A stretch of 64,000 nucleotides of DNA. Source: Sporodiniella umbellata. Taxonomy: Eukaryota > Mucoromycota > Mucoromycetes > Mucorales > Rhizopodaceae. The notes under the pieces are model-generated. The model was not told the origin of the DNA. It was given only the letters and a program-made list of their open reading frames with translations, and did not search any database. The stretch's first letter is position 1. Each line of letters begins with the position of its first letter. The position numbers and the translations under genes are program-made. The stretch is from the NCBI GenBank assembly GCA_025677835.1, contig JAIXMR010000086.1:1-64000 (forward strand). Direction: 5' to 3'. Shown here piece after piece: positions 28,607-38,496 of the stretch.

Positions 28607-29609
28607 AATAACACTGAAAGTGAAGTAACTCGACTGTTTTTGTATTGATATATATATAGTAAATTGAGCTCACTTTGTCAGTTAAAGCCAACAGGTATTT
28701 GCACATGCGCTTAGAGATATACCAACGACAAGATCTCTGAGTTGATATATGAGCTATATACATAAAGAAGTGTGCAACATGTATCAATGCTGGTAAACAG
28801 CAAAGTTTCTAAACTTTTTCTTAGCAAGGATATAGCATACATGAACATATAGCTCCAATAACGCATTCTACTGAAAGTTCTATTGTGTTAAAAGACAGAA
28901 GCGAAACCAATGACAATGTTCTCACTTAGATGTTGTATCTGGTACAAAAAATAAGGGTCAAATGGGAACAAAAGGATAGGCGCTTTCCAACTAAATTGAA
29001 AGGTCTTTTGTCTCATTATTGTTCAACTCAGGATTTAAAAGTAGAGTTATTTGAACCAAGCGAACTGTATAAAGTCCTGACCGAGGCTGTTTAAAAATGG
29101 GGAGAGAGCTTAAACTTTTCTAGATATTTGGGGAGCGGGATCGCAAACGATTTTGAGCGCTTGATTGCAAATGAGTAGCCTATTAGGGTTATTCCTGCAA
29201 AGGCGACACAAGAAGAGGCACTTTACTCCTCAAAGCTCGTAGCGGATCAAGTATGTTGCCTAGATAGAAGGCACATAGAGAGAGACTTCCCTTGCAATTT
29301 GTTTCTACTCTAACAAAAAAGAGGGGCATATATCGCAAAGTGTAGTATAAGAGTACATTTTATGAGGTCGGAAAATAGAAAACGTTTCAAAGTCTTTTGT
29401 CGCCTACAGAACAAAAATATAGAATTTATTCAATTATTTATTTTTTTGGTCAGGAAAGGCTTGTATGCAAAATGTGATAGCAAGGAACAGAAAACAAATG
29501 AGAGATCGAATAGGAAAAGAGATTATAGAAAAAAAAGATAAAAAATTTAATTATTTACAGCAGCGTTTTTAAAGAGAACTTCTATTTTTTTTTTTTTTTT
29601 TTTTCAGAC

Positions 29610-31222
29610 TTAATCCTTGTTCTTCTTCTCTTTTTTCTCTTTCTTTTCCTTCTTTTCTTTTTTGTCTTTCTTTTCCTTCTTCTCCTTTTTAGCCTTCTTA
29701 GGGGCACTGTTTTCTTCCTTAGTTTCTTCAACCTCTTCAATCTTTCTCTTCTTATCCTCAGCAGGTGCTTCAGTCATGGCTACATCGGCGTCATCATTGT
29801 ATGCTTGAGACTTGTTCAACTTGAACTTGCTTTGGTTTTGGACAGATGTGTCTTTGTTAGCTCTAGCAGTGGCACGTCCTTCCAACAGATCAATGCGTGC
29901 TTCGACCTTGGTACGACCGTCAACACCTACTTCGTTGGATTCAGATTCACCCAATGCATCTACTCTAAGAGCCAAAGATGTCTTAGCGGCAAGCAAACGA
30001 GCCACCTTAGCTTTATGCTTAGGTCCAGCTTGACCGACTAAAGAGGCATGGTAAAGCAAACCGTATTTGGGTGTGTTATGTTTTGTTTTCAAGGCACGGA
30101 AGAGAGCTTTTTCAGCACCCAAGATTTGAATCGTAGAGGCAGGTTGCTTACAAAGATGCATAAGAGAACCAGCATGAGAGATCAAACGAGCACCAACCAG
30201 TTCACCAACAAGAGCAGTCAAGTTGGGAGCAATGGCGTTCATACGGTTTTTCAAATATTCATACAATTGATTTCTATACTCAGTGATGTTAATCACTTGT
30301 TCACAAAGACCAAAAATGTTGAGCAAATCCTCGTTGGAGATTTCAGTACCCATAGAAATTTCGGCAGCTTCCTTAACTTCTGTTTCAAGCTCTTCGGGAA
30401 GGATAGAAGATAGGTCTGTATTGTGAGCATTGGTACGATAACCAATAGCCTTGACCACCTTAGCAAAAGCAAGGTTGTCAACAATGATTTTGTTCATTTC
30501 AGGAAAGTGCCAGCCATACCATTCTTTACAACGCATGGCGTATGTGTTGAGTTCTTTGTCGAGGTCGTCCAACAAAGCAATAGCTTGCACAATCATAGTA
30601 TCAACCTTATCGGGGCTGAACTTGAGCTTATAACGCGAAAGGGAGTGAGAAAGACCAAGAGACATAGCAGAGAGATCGGAGTGAGAGAGGCCGGTTACAA
30701 GGGATTCAAATTGTTCGCGAATACCTCTGTAAAGGTCTTGAACAGTAGAGTCGGAAACTACCTTAATACCCAATTTTTTGCTGACAGAGGAACCTACAAT
30801 AACGTTCAGTCCCAAATCATCCTTTTTGATAGGCGTTTACTCTTTGGCGTATTCTATACCTAATTTGGGATCACTGATAATCAATTGCTCCTTGTTCATA
30901 TCTTTGATTTCTGTTTGCAAGAATTTCTTCAAATTCTTGGGCATCTTTCCTTCAACAATACCAGTTACTGCAGATAAAGCATCGGTGGTGTTTTCAAACT
31001 TTTCAAAAGCTTGCAATTTAATACTAGTAAGAAAAAAAAAAGGTTTCAATGTTAGAATTGTGTGTGTGTTTTTTTTAAAAAAAAAACATAAAAGATTTAC
31101 ATGTTGTTGGCTTTTTCTGCAGTTTCGAATTCCTTAGAGAGCTCTTCAGGCTTGCTAAGTTTGTTGTCTTTAACAAGTTTAAATAAAGCGTAACCGGCAG
31201 AGGTTTCGTAAAGGACGAGCAT
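29610..31222 (-). CDS. NOP58: Nucleolar protein Nop58 (box C/D snoRNP)
   Basis: Three minus-strand exons: 31101-31222, 30841-31023 and 29610-30780, 491 residues. It begins [19 protein letters not shown], the family signature. It has the coiled coil and Nop domain ([20 protein letters not shown] in sense [56 protein letters not shown]) and ends in the KKE/D repeat tail typical of Nop56/Nop58. It is a core protein of box C/D snoRNPs directing 2'-O-methylation and rRNA processing in the nucleolus. An apparent in-frame TAA at 30837-30839 is removed by a 60-nt intron (30781-30840). With it the protein reads [19 protein letters not shown], which matches the family without insertion. Confidence 0.96.
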
Positions 31223-31763
31223 TTTGGGTCAGAGAGGGAGAAAAGAAAAAAATGTCAAAAGATTTTTTTTTTTTTTTTTTTAGTGATACGCTCAGAACAC
31301 AGTCAAAAAAAAAGATAAGCCTCTTTTACAATGTTGGATCTCAGCCGGTTGCCATTGAATTAGACAACTTTCATAGCACCTTTGATGGACTACAAAGCAA
31401 AGGGGGGGGGGGTTTTTGATATTGCTCAAGAACGGCAAATTAAAAAAGAAAGAAAATAATGGCTCGATAAACTTGTCTTTTTTTTTCTTAATACTGTAGG
31501 GTCAATAGAGTATTACTAAAAAAGACTAGAAAATCATACTTTATTTAAGCCTTTTCTGTACAATAAACTCAAGGTTTTTAATTCTTCGAAAGGGCTGACA
31601 TAGAATCTATGCAAATGCCAATCAGGGGGATTTCCTTTTGCTCTTGTTCAACAAAAACCTACTAGAAACGACTAGTGCATTGTTCTTTTTCACTGTTTTT
31701 AAAAATACAAGGGAAGAGTGTACCGAAATGGTTTGAGAGTTTGTTAATTTGACGTACAAGGTT

Positions 31764-31781
31764 GTACAAAGGACTTTGTAC
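31764..31781. repeat. Perfect inverted repeat, 8-bp arms
   Basis: GTACAAAG, 2-base spacer, CTTTGTAC. A palindromic element just before the larger inverted repeat at 31794-31845. Confidence 0.85.
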
Positions 31782-31793
31782 CATGATTTAATG

Positions 31794-31845
31794 ATAGCTA
31801 AAGTCTTATTTTTTTTTTATAAAAAAAAAACAAGACTTTAGCTAT
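31794..31845. repeat. Long inverted repeat with T/A core
   Basis: Arms ATAGCTAAAGTCTT (31794-31807) and AAGACTTTAGCTAT (31832-31845) are perfect complements, separated by a T run then an A run that can also pair. The result is an almost uninterrupted hairpin of about 25 bp. It could be a transcription end signal, a tiny MITE remnant or a cruciform; the sequence does not decide. Confidence 0.8.
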
Positions 31846-32183
31846 TGTTGGTATGTACTGGCCCTAACCAGAGTGAAGATTCTTGTTTATCAAGTATAGC
31901 AATACTGATAGATTAGGTATTCTTTTTCGTGTCAAAAGAAAAATGCCCCTTGAGGCTTCTGGATCGATTGTTACATCAATTGGTTTGTTCTATAGTGTAG
32001 AAAGGTTTGGATATTTCTGCAAACAAAAGTAGGGGACCTTAGCATGAGAGATGATTTGAACGTTTTAGCCTTTAAAAAGTAAGTTTGAGAAAGCAGGCAT
32101 TAGATACGCGTGACTTTGATGAGCCACGGGGGTTCAAATGACACTGTTTTTGTGATTTTCCCTTTTTACTCTTTTTATCTTTT

Positions 32184-33642
32184 ATGTTTTATTATTTTGA
32201 TTCGAGTATCAAAGAGCTATTTTACTTTCAAAGCGAATGGATAAGCGACATTACAAAAGAAAAAGCTGCAAGTAATGATTCTGAATACTGTATTTTGACA
32301 ATGACAACATCCACTGCCACTGAATATTGGCAACAAAAAGGTTAGTATATTGTATATTACCGGAAAAAAAAAAAAAAAAAAAAAAGGTGCTCATTTTGTT
32401 TTTGGGTCAGTGTCACAAAAAGAAATAAGCAGATTCAATATGAAGAATATACCAAAAGACAAACAGTGCCTTGTTCTCAATGCAGCCTTAAAAGGACAAA
32501 AGTCACTGTACGATCAAGAACTGAAATGGAAAGTAACAAGAACCGAAGGGGGTCACTGTGAGGTTAAGACAGACAGAAATATATTTGGCTCAAAACGACT
32601 GAAAAAAAAAAGCATTAGTTAGCCCTTTTATTCTATTTCGATAAAGAGCTTGCAGTAGGGATTGGACTTGACTAGGAACCACAGAGAGACTAACAGATGA
32701 TTAGAGTCGTCTTGGCTTGATACAGATAAACAAAGTGCCTGGCGAACAGATACTCGAGGTACGTCAGGCATGGATGAAACATTCTGTAGAGCGTTATCGA
32801 GATTTATCTGTAAAGCCGTCTGATATATCAATTGATTGTGTGTATTGATGTATTGTTTGATAGGAGTTGAACACTGCATTGGATCTCAGAATGAGTGATT
32901 TGAATGATTTGTATGAAAAGGCCAAAGGGAAGATGGAGGACATTCAAGCTCGCAACTCAAGAGCCTTTTTTGTAAACCTTAGTAAATACACCCATCTACT
33001 GAATTCAAAAAAGAGAAAGATCCAGGCTCTGTTGGGAGTAGAGGAGGAACAAAAGAGTGAGTAGGCGTGGTATTGCAGAACACTGTCTTAGAGCATTTCT
33101 TAGTTACCGTCGGGAGTTTGAAAGTAGAAAAAAAGGAACCGTTCGAGTCGACGTAAGCATGAGTACAGAGTGAGTTGTCTACTTATTCAATCTGCCGTAG
33201 CCCCAGAAAAAAGAGTGTAAGAAAAAGTACGTTGAGCTCCAGTTTACCGCTTTCTTTTCCAAAATGCGACACGCAAAACGAAGCCAGCTCGCAAGTCGAC
33301 ACTTCCTCCAGCTTATTGTCTTTACCCACCCAACAGCATGCTCGCTCTGAAGAGGAGAGCGATGTGGATGCATCCAGCTCAGATACAGACGATGATCTTT
33401 TAACCCAAAGCTTTAGCAACTCAGGTTCTCAAGCCCAACCGTACTCTATACCAAGACAGGGCGCTGCAGATGGGCTGTCCCAGTTAAACTTACCCGAACA
33501 GACGGAGGCATCGAGTTCCTCTTCCGTACTCAAGCATCCTACCGAACCTGATTTGCCTTGTGAAGCTGCAAGCATGGGCTTTGATGCCATGTTTTTTGGG
33601 TCTGATGATGAAGAATCCCTTCTGATGACTAAAACAAACTAA
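32184..33642 (+). CDS. XRCC4/Lif1-like NHEJ factor (diverged)
   Basis: Six exons: 32184-32340, 32387-32562, 32705-32809, 32864-33056, 33104-33152 and 33201-33642, 373 residues. Read together, the N-terminal part fits the XRCC4 head: strands LFYFQSEWISDI and EYCILTMTTSTATEYW, helix KQCLVLNAALKGQ, strand WKVTRTEGGHCESRLGLIQI. A long helix follows (EQILEVRQAWMKHSVERYRD to ELNTALDLRMSDLNDLYEKA) and then NLSKYTHLLNSKKRKIQALL, which resembles the conserved XRCC4 segment after the stalk. The C-terminal about 150 residues are Ser/Asp/Glu-rich and disordered. XRCC4 partners DNA ligase IV in non-homologous end joining. Identity is weak and rests on my splice choices; other XRCC4-superfamily members are alternatives. 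The two 3' introns (47 and 48 nt) were preferred over 22- and 31-nt versions. Confidence 0.6.
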
Positions 33643-33779
33643 ACCAATCCCTATCTACAAACACAAAGGTAGCCCACCTTTTTTTAAAACCCAAACCAAA
33701 CCAAAAAAAATAAAAAGTAAAAAAATGAGCAGTGACTTTTTGCCTTTTTTTCTTTTGTTCTAGAAAACATCACTACAGA

Positions 33780-34319
33780 ATGTTCATGTCTCGCGCTTTC
33801 TCTCTTATTCAACGCCGCTCTTTCTCAAACACTCGTCAGTGTTTGATTGCCGAAGGTGAACGCATTCCTAATGTTCAAATTCAATTAAAGTCACCTGGAG
33901 AAACCGTCATGACCCAAGACTTGTTCAAGGGCAAACGAGCTATTCTGGTTGGTGTTCCTGGCGCGTTTACTCCCGGATGTAGCAAGACTCATTTGCCTGG
34001 CTATGTCCAAAAAGCTGACGAGTTGAAGTCCAAAGGGATTGACTTGATTGCCTGTACAGCTGTCAATGACGCGTTTGTGATGACCGCTTGGGGAGAGTCA
34101 TTAAAAGCAAACACCGCGGTTACTTTATTGGCTGATTCCAAGGGTGATTTGGCAAAGGCCTTGGATTTGAGCTTTGATGCTAGCGGTGCTCTTGGTAGCC
34201 ATCGTAACAAGCGATTTGCTGCTGTCATAAAGGATGGAAAAGTGGAAAAGCTCTTTGTTGAACCCGATAACACTGGTTTGAACGTTTCCTTGGTAGAAAA
34301 CGTTATCAAGCATGTTTAA
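33780..34319 (+). CDS. Mitochondrial peroxiredoxin, Prx5/Ahp1 type
   Basis: Single exon, 179 residues; an internal Met at 33786 is an alternative start. The first about 22 residues (RAFSLIQRRSFSNTRQ) are Arg/Ser-rich without acids, as in a mitochondrial presequence. The core shows VGVPGAFTPGCSKTHLPGY with the peroxidatic Cys and TAVNDAFVMTAWGESLKA, then KRFAAVIKDGKVEKLFVEP, all typical of the atypical 2-Cys PRX5 class that reduces H2O2 and alkyl peroxides with thioredoxin or glutaredoxin. Codon use is biased, suggesting strong expression. It lies 137 bases downstream of the XRCC4-like stop on the same strand. Confidence 0.93.
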   Translation: MFMSRAFSLIQRRSFSNTRQCLIAEGERIPNVQIQLKSPGETVMTQDLFKGKRAILVGVPGAFTPGCSKTHLPGYVQKADELKSKGIDLIACTAVNDAFVMTAWGESLKANTAVTLLADSKGDLAKALDLSFDASGALGSHRNKRFAAVIKDGKVEKLFVEPDNTGLNVSLVENVIKHV

Positions 34320-34938
34320 AGCCCTCTTGAAGTTTTTCTTTTATATCCTAGCAAATTAAACAAGGGTTTATGCTTTATTAAAATGAGCTGTCTTTTTTTA
34401 AATAGTTTCAAAAAAGTGTTGGCCCCTGTAAGGTATCGTTATGTCCATGGCGAGGTCATATCACTTGAATCGCTGAGGTTAAAAGACACTCTCCTTTAAT
34501 GATGATTGCCTTTTGTAAAAAGCTGAAAAAAAAAAAAATCTAGAATAGCTTTGAGTAGAAAGCTGAGTACTCAAATTGGGTTGGGAGTATCCTAAAAAAA
34601 AAATAGATATTGAGTCTCTCTTTTAAAAGTGTGTGACCACTTCGATTTAGGCCAAATCCGACCGATAAGATCCCTCCCGAAAGATGAATGCCTAAGCGAG
34701 AAAGGCACCCTTAAAACGAGAAGCATTATAATTTATGACCAACAGATTTTCCCTTAAAAAATAAAAATAAAAAATAAAAAATAGGAACAGGAAAGAAAGT
34801 CTCTATTCAAAGCAGGTAGTACAGTTGGGTTAAAATGGACATAAAAGCGATTATTTCTTCCTTTTTTGACCTTTTTTTTTTTTTCCCTTTATTTACACAC
34901 TCTTTTTCAATCAATCAATCACAGCCCTTGTTGATGTT
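34320..34938. other. Intergenic spacer
   Basis: About 620 bases. A weak box-C-like ATGATGA at 34499 and CTGA at 34563 were noted but are not convincing as a snoRNA. T run near 34871-34884 before the next gene. Confidence 0.5.
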
Positions 34939-36381
34939 ATGTGGAAAAAGAAGATAGAATTTCTTCTCGTATTTGCTTTAATAGCCTCCAGCCTTTCCTT
35001 CAGCTATTTTTATTATTTTCATGGAATAGAAGAGCAAGAAAAGTTCCTGGCTTACTTGCCTCATTCTGGACTTTCGAATCAGAGAATCGAACTTGCCAAT
35101 GCATTACTATTAGCTGCTGTACTTCAACGCACTCTAATCATACCCCCTGCCTTTCTCGGCAGTGTCCTTGGCTGGATGCCTATGGAGATGTTATTGGATC
35201 ACCTTAGTTGGCTTACGACTCCTAAAGATTTCGAAGGATTATGTCAACCACCCAAGCCAGGGCATTTGTCGAGCTATATTCAAAGAGGCAGATGCGCTGA
35301 ATACAAAAATTTTGCTGCTATTCCTTGGACGCAACTTCACGATTTCTCAAGCCTTCATGGTCATATACGTTTCCGGTTCCAGGATACGGTCTCGTTAGAA
35401 AAGCTTCAGCAGAGACTAGGCATCGGTCCTGAAGAGACCTATATTCATCGCGATGACCATCTTTATGATTGGCGATTGTATGAGAATGTGACCGAGGCGC
35501 GAGAGATTCTCAAGAATGGCACGAATTTCATCGATTCTTTCAGCAACCGCAAGTTCTACAAGATTTTTACACCCGAGCATTGGAAAAAGCGGCCTGAGCG
35601 GCTGATACAACTCGGGGGGATCTTTGGCTCTACGCGGATGAACATGGTTCGACCCGAGCATCTAGCGATCCAGCAGATGATTACGAGCGCACTTCACTAT
35701 CGACTGGATACCCCTTTGGGAGAGACGGTGAAAGGCATTGTGCAACATGTGGGCGGTAAGGCAACCTTTATGGCCATTCATTTCCGGGTGGGTGATTATC
35801 CGTTTCGTACGAATGCGATCGATAACCTTCGTATGTTTGAGAGGAATATGTCGATCGCCATGGGCATTCCTGTGCCTGGCCTACCGCCAGTGAACGAATT
35901 GGGTGTGTTTACCAGCCCACCTCGACCGCCACGAAAGCCCAAGAATACGATCCATCTCGTTCCGCCAGAGGACTTTCGAGAGGTCCCCTGGTCCAATCTG
36001 TGCGAGCCTGTGTCACCCAATCTGACCTTGTCCACAGCGCATGTCCAGTCGCGGGCCGTGGTCTATATTGCTACAGATCATCGGGATATGCGAGGAGAGA
36101 ACAGTCGACTGCTGGAATGGTTCGACTTTTTCCCTTGTACCATCACACTGAACGATATACCCACCCGACTTCTACAGCCTCTGGATCAGATGCACTGTAT
36201 GTATAGCCCTTCAAAGCCTCTCAAACAGTACCTCATTCCTCTGGTCGATGCCATGATCGCTGCCCATGCCAGAAGAATTTTTACTACGCCCAGATCCACC
36301 TTTTCAAAATACATTGGTGAGCTTAACGAAGCCTGGGTGTTGAAAGAACAGGGTTTTACTATGGATTATTTCTTGGAATAA
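34939..36381 (+). CDS. Type II membrane glycosyltransferase, O-fucosyltransferase-like
   Basis: One uninterrupted exon of 480 residues, unusual in this intron-rich window. A short Lys-rich cytosolic start (MWKKK) and a hydrophobic anchor (about residues 8-27) give type II topology for the Golgi/ER lumen. The luminal start LPHSGLSNQRIELANALLLA followed by LQRTLIIPPAFLGS is the nucleotide-sugar-binding signature of fungal GDP-fucose O-fucosyltransferase-like proteins. AIHFRVGDYPFRTNA (conserved Arg) and VVYIATDHRD are further blocks. Donor and acceptor are unknown, so the call is at family level. The middle of the gene (about 35400-36300) is clearly more GC-rich than its surroundings. Confidence 0.6.
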   Translation: MWKKKIEFLLVFALIASSLSFSYFYYFHGIEEQEKFLAYLPHSGLSNQRIELANALLLAAVLQRTLIIPPAFLGSVLGWMPMEMLLDHLSWLTTPKDFEGLCQPPKPGHLSSYIQRGRCAEYKNFAAIPWTQLHDFSSLHGHIRFRFQDTVSLEKLQQRLGIGPEETYIHRDDHLYDWRLYENVTEAREILKNGTNFIDSFSNRKFYKIFTPEHWKKRPERLIQLGGIFGSTRMNMVRPEHLAIQQMITSALHYRLDTPLGETVKGIVQHVGGKATFMAIHFRVGDYPFRTNAIDNLRMFERNMSIAMGIPVPGLPPVNELGVFTSPPRPPRKPKNTIHLVPPEDFREVPWSNLCEPVSPNLTLSTAHVQSRAVVYIATDHRDMRGENSRLLEWFDFFPCTITLNDIPTRLLQPLDQMHCMYSPSKPLKQYLIPLVDAMIAAHARRIFTTPRSTFSKYIGELNEAWVLKEQGFTMDYFLE

Positions 36382-36434
36382 AATTCTTTTTTTTTTTTTT
36401 GTTTTCTTTCCCTTTTTTTTTTTTTATCCTAAAC

Positions 36435-37120
36435 ATGTTTGGGCCTACCTTTGTGTTTGTCACAGCCGTTGTACTATGTGCTGTGATGCTCTTTTTGACT
36501 ATATTTATTGTATAGGATAGCCATAAGAAAGATGCCTGTTTAACTTTTTTGTTTGTAGATCATTATGTTTTCCGACCTCGAATGTGATTACATTAACCCC
36601 ATTGACTGTTGTAGTAGACTTAATCAGGTACAGCGCAATACTACAGACAAGGCTTTTTTTTTTTTTGAAGCGATAACCTGTTTTTTTTTTTTTTTGAAGT
36701 TTGTTTTACCTGAAATTGGACTTCAAACCTTCTTATTTACCATCTTCTTGCTCACGGGACATTGGTTCACTCTGCTGATCAACTTGCCCATCACTGCTTA
36801 TAATGTCAAAAAGTATATTAAAAAGAAAAGAAACACAAAAAGAAAGGCGATTCACATTGCGTTTTCTAGGGTGACCGATCATAGACATATGTACGATGCG
36901 ACAGAAGTGTTTAGAACCCTGTCCAAGCACAAGAAAGAGAGTTTTATTAAACTAGGATTTTATGTGGTGGTAAGTTAATTTATTTTTGTAGATGTGTATG
37001 TAGGTGCATGTGTACAGGGATAGATTGGTATCGATGTCTATAGACACAGATGACTCAAAGTGTTTGTAGTGCTTTTTCTATTATGTTTATCGTATGGTGG
37101 TAGCTCTTGTTGCCGAATAA
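36435..37120 (+). CDS. ERV14: Cornichon family ER cargo receptor Erv14
   Basis: Five exons: 36435-36509, 36559-36627, 36700-36812, 36870-36969 and 37070-37120, 135 residues, matching the family length of about 138. The splice joins LTIFIIIMFSDLECDYINPI, the cornichon signature, followed by CCSRLNQFVLPE, three membrane spans and DATEVFRTLSKHKKESFIKL, the conserved segment that contacts COPII. Erv14 recruits membrane proteins into COPII vesicles. The intron 36813-36869 is 57 nt with no stop in frame, so retention would add 19 mostly basic residues to the loop before HMYDATE. It lies convergent to the RING gene, 40 bases between stops. Confidence 0.95.
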
Positions 37121-37160
37121 TAATAGTAATAATAATAAACCAAAGTGGATTAGAAAACAG

Positions 37161-38315
37161 CTAGTGAGCCTCCGGCTGTTGCTCTTCATCCTGGTTAAAA
37201 TCTTTTCCGCGAAAGTCTTGTTTACACAATGGGCATTTGGTATTCAAGCTGAGCCATTCTTGAACGCAGTCTTTATGATAGACATGATCGCACCTAGAAA
37301 CGATTCAGAATCAGAGGAGGGAGGGTTAGAAAGTCAACTTACCATAGTTTGCAGAGCAAATCGTGATGTTCGTATTTGGATAAGCAGATGGAGCAAACAG
37401 CGTCTTCTGGTTTTGAAATGCTTAGAGGATCTATCTCTGCCGCTTGCCCTTTCAGGGATCGATGTCGATCCTTCATCCATTTTCTGATCCATCCGGATCG
37501 TTTCTTTGGCTTGATGTCAGCTTCCGTTGGGTCGGGTAATTCATTCTGCCCTTCTTCTGTTGATTGAAATTTAAACACAGGTATTCTTTCGAGGTCTTCC
37601 TTTGTTCCGCCTTCGGCTAAAGTAGACACGTTGATATTGAATGCACGCATGCCCACTAAAAAAAAAAACGGGATGCTGTATTTAACAAGGATAGTTCAAG
37701 TCAATGTATGCATGCGTACCTAATACGACGGGTAAACAAAAGATAGCAGAGATGCAGATAGCGATGGGCACAAGAAGTAGAGCGTAGCCTAAAACAACCC
37801 AAGCCATGACGGTATAGTAGTACAGAGAAGCATAGGTAGAGCAGTCGGAGGGTGAGAAAACCAGATAGTTACCAACGATAAACCACAGGATAGCAAACAG
37901 GTCCAAAAGCGACTTGAGCCTGTAAGCCCAGCCACCCATCAGACTGGTCTGTTGCTGTGTTCGACCAGGGGCTCTGGACAGATGTTGGTAAAAGATTAAT
38001 GGGAAAGTGAGACCCACCCGGACCACGTAAATGATCAAGTAGAGTTCCAAGGGTTCTCCACAAGTAGGTTTATCCGCTCTATTACGATTTCCAATAGCCA
38101 AGACGATAATCGTAGTGGAAATCTAAAAAGATGCCTATAAGCGCTCTGACCTTTCTTTTTTTTTTCTTTTTCTTAATTACTTGAATCATCACTAAAGAAA
38201 GCGATAGGATTAAAATGGCTTTGTTTGCCCTGGATATTCTATTCCAAGAAAACAGAAGCCAATTTGATCTTACAATGCGAGAGTTATTTGCATTTTCTGC
38301 ACTAGGGATATCCAT
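37161..38315 (-). CDS. Membrane RING-H2 E3 ubiquitin ligase
   Basis: Four minus-strand exons: 38181-38315, 37720-38122, 37343-37655 and 37161-37293, 327 residues. Four hydrophobic segments are visible (near KAILILSLSLVMIQ, LYLIIYVVRVGLTFPLIFY, LLDLFAILWFIVGNYLVF and WVVLGYALLLVPIAICISAI). After a Lys/Arg-rich cytosolic linker comes a RING-H2 domain: CSIC, CKLWCDHVYHKDC, EWLSLNTKCPLCK, giving the C3-H2-C3 pattern. The last splice reconstitutes the third and fourth zinc ligands. Such proteins ubiquitylate membrane substrates in ER or endosome quality control; the specific pathway is unknown. The short acidic C terminus ends PEAH. Confidence 0.88.
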
Positions 38316-38435
38316 TTTACAGCCCCCAAAAAAAGAAAAAGAAAAAAAAAAATAATAATAATAAAAAAAAAATAAAAAAGGAAAGAAAAGGGAATCAAGT
38401 AGCCATGTTCCCAGACCTGTTTATTGTTCACATTG

Positions 38436-38467
<32 letters not shown>

Positions 38468-38496
38468 TTTACCTTAAAAGGCAATACTATGAAAGA

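Larger units (their letters stand above)
28320..29609. other. Intergenic region with a possible structured RNA and long T run
   Basis: About 1.3 kb upstream of LPD1 and downstream of NOP58. It contains the 37-base T run at 28569-28605 and a 113-base segment with nested inverted repeats (28404-28516, see the separate entry). A less AT-rich block at about 29040-29300 has no coding or RNA match I recognise. Confidence 0.5.
31223..32183. other. Divergent intergenic region with inverted repeats
   Basis: About 960 bases between NOP58 and the XRCC4-like gene. It holds a T run directly upstream of NOP58 (31262-31280), a G9 run near 31400, and two adjacent perfect inverted repeats (31764-31781 and 31794-31845). 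No coding sequence is seen. Confidence 0.6.

Noticed and set aside
30837..30839. In-frame TAA inside NOP58, suggesting a pseudogene or stop readthrough
   Set aside because: The two halves are in the same frame, but a 60-nt GT-AG intron (30781-30840) removes the stop and gives a sequence that aligns with the family without insertion.
29617..30863. Plus-strand frames opposite NOP58
   Set aside because: Antisense of the Lys-rich tail and biased codons; they translate to Phe/Ser runs.
33057..33200. Introns of 22 and 31 nt in the XRCC4-like gene
   Set aside because: Normal-sized introns (47 and 48 nt) with proper phase explain the same region.
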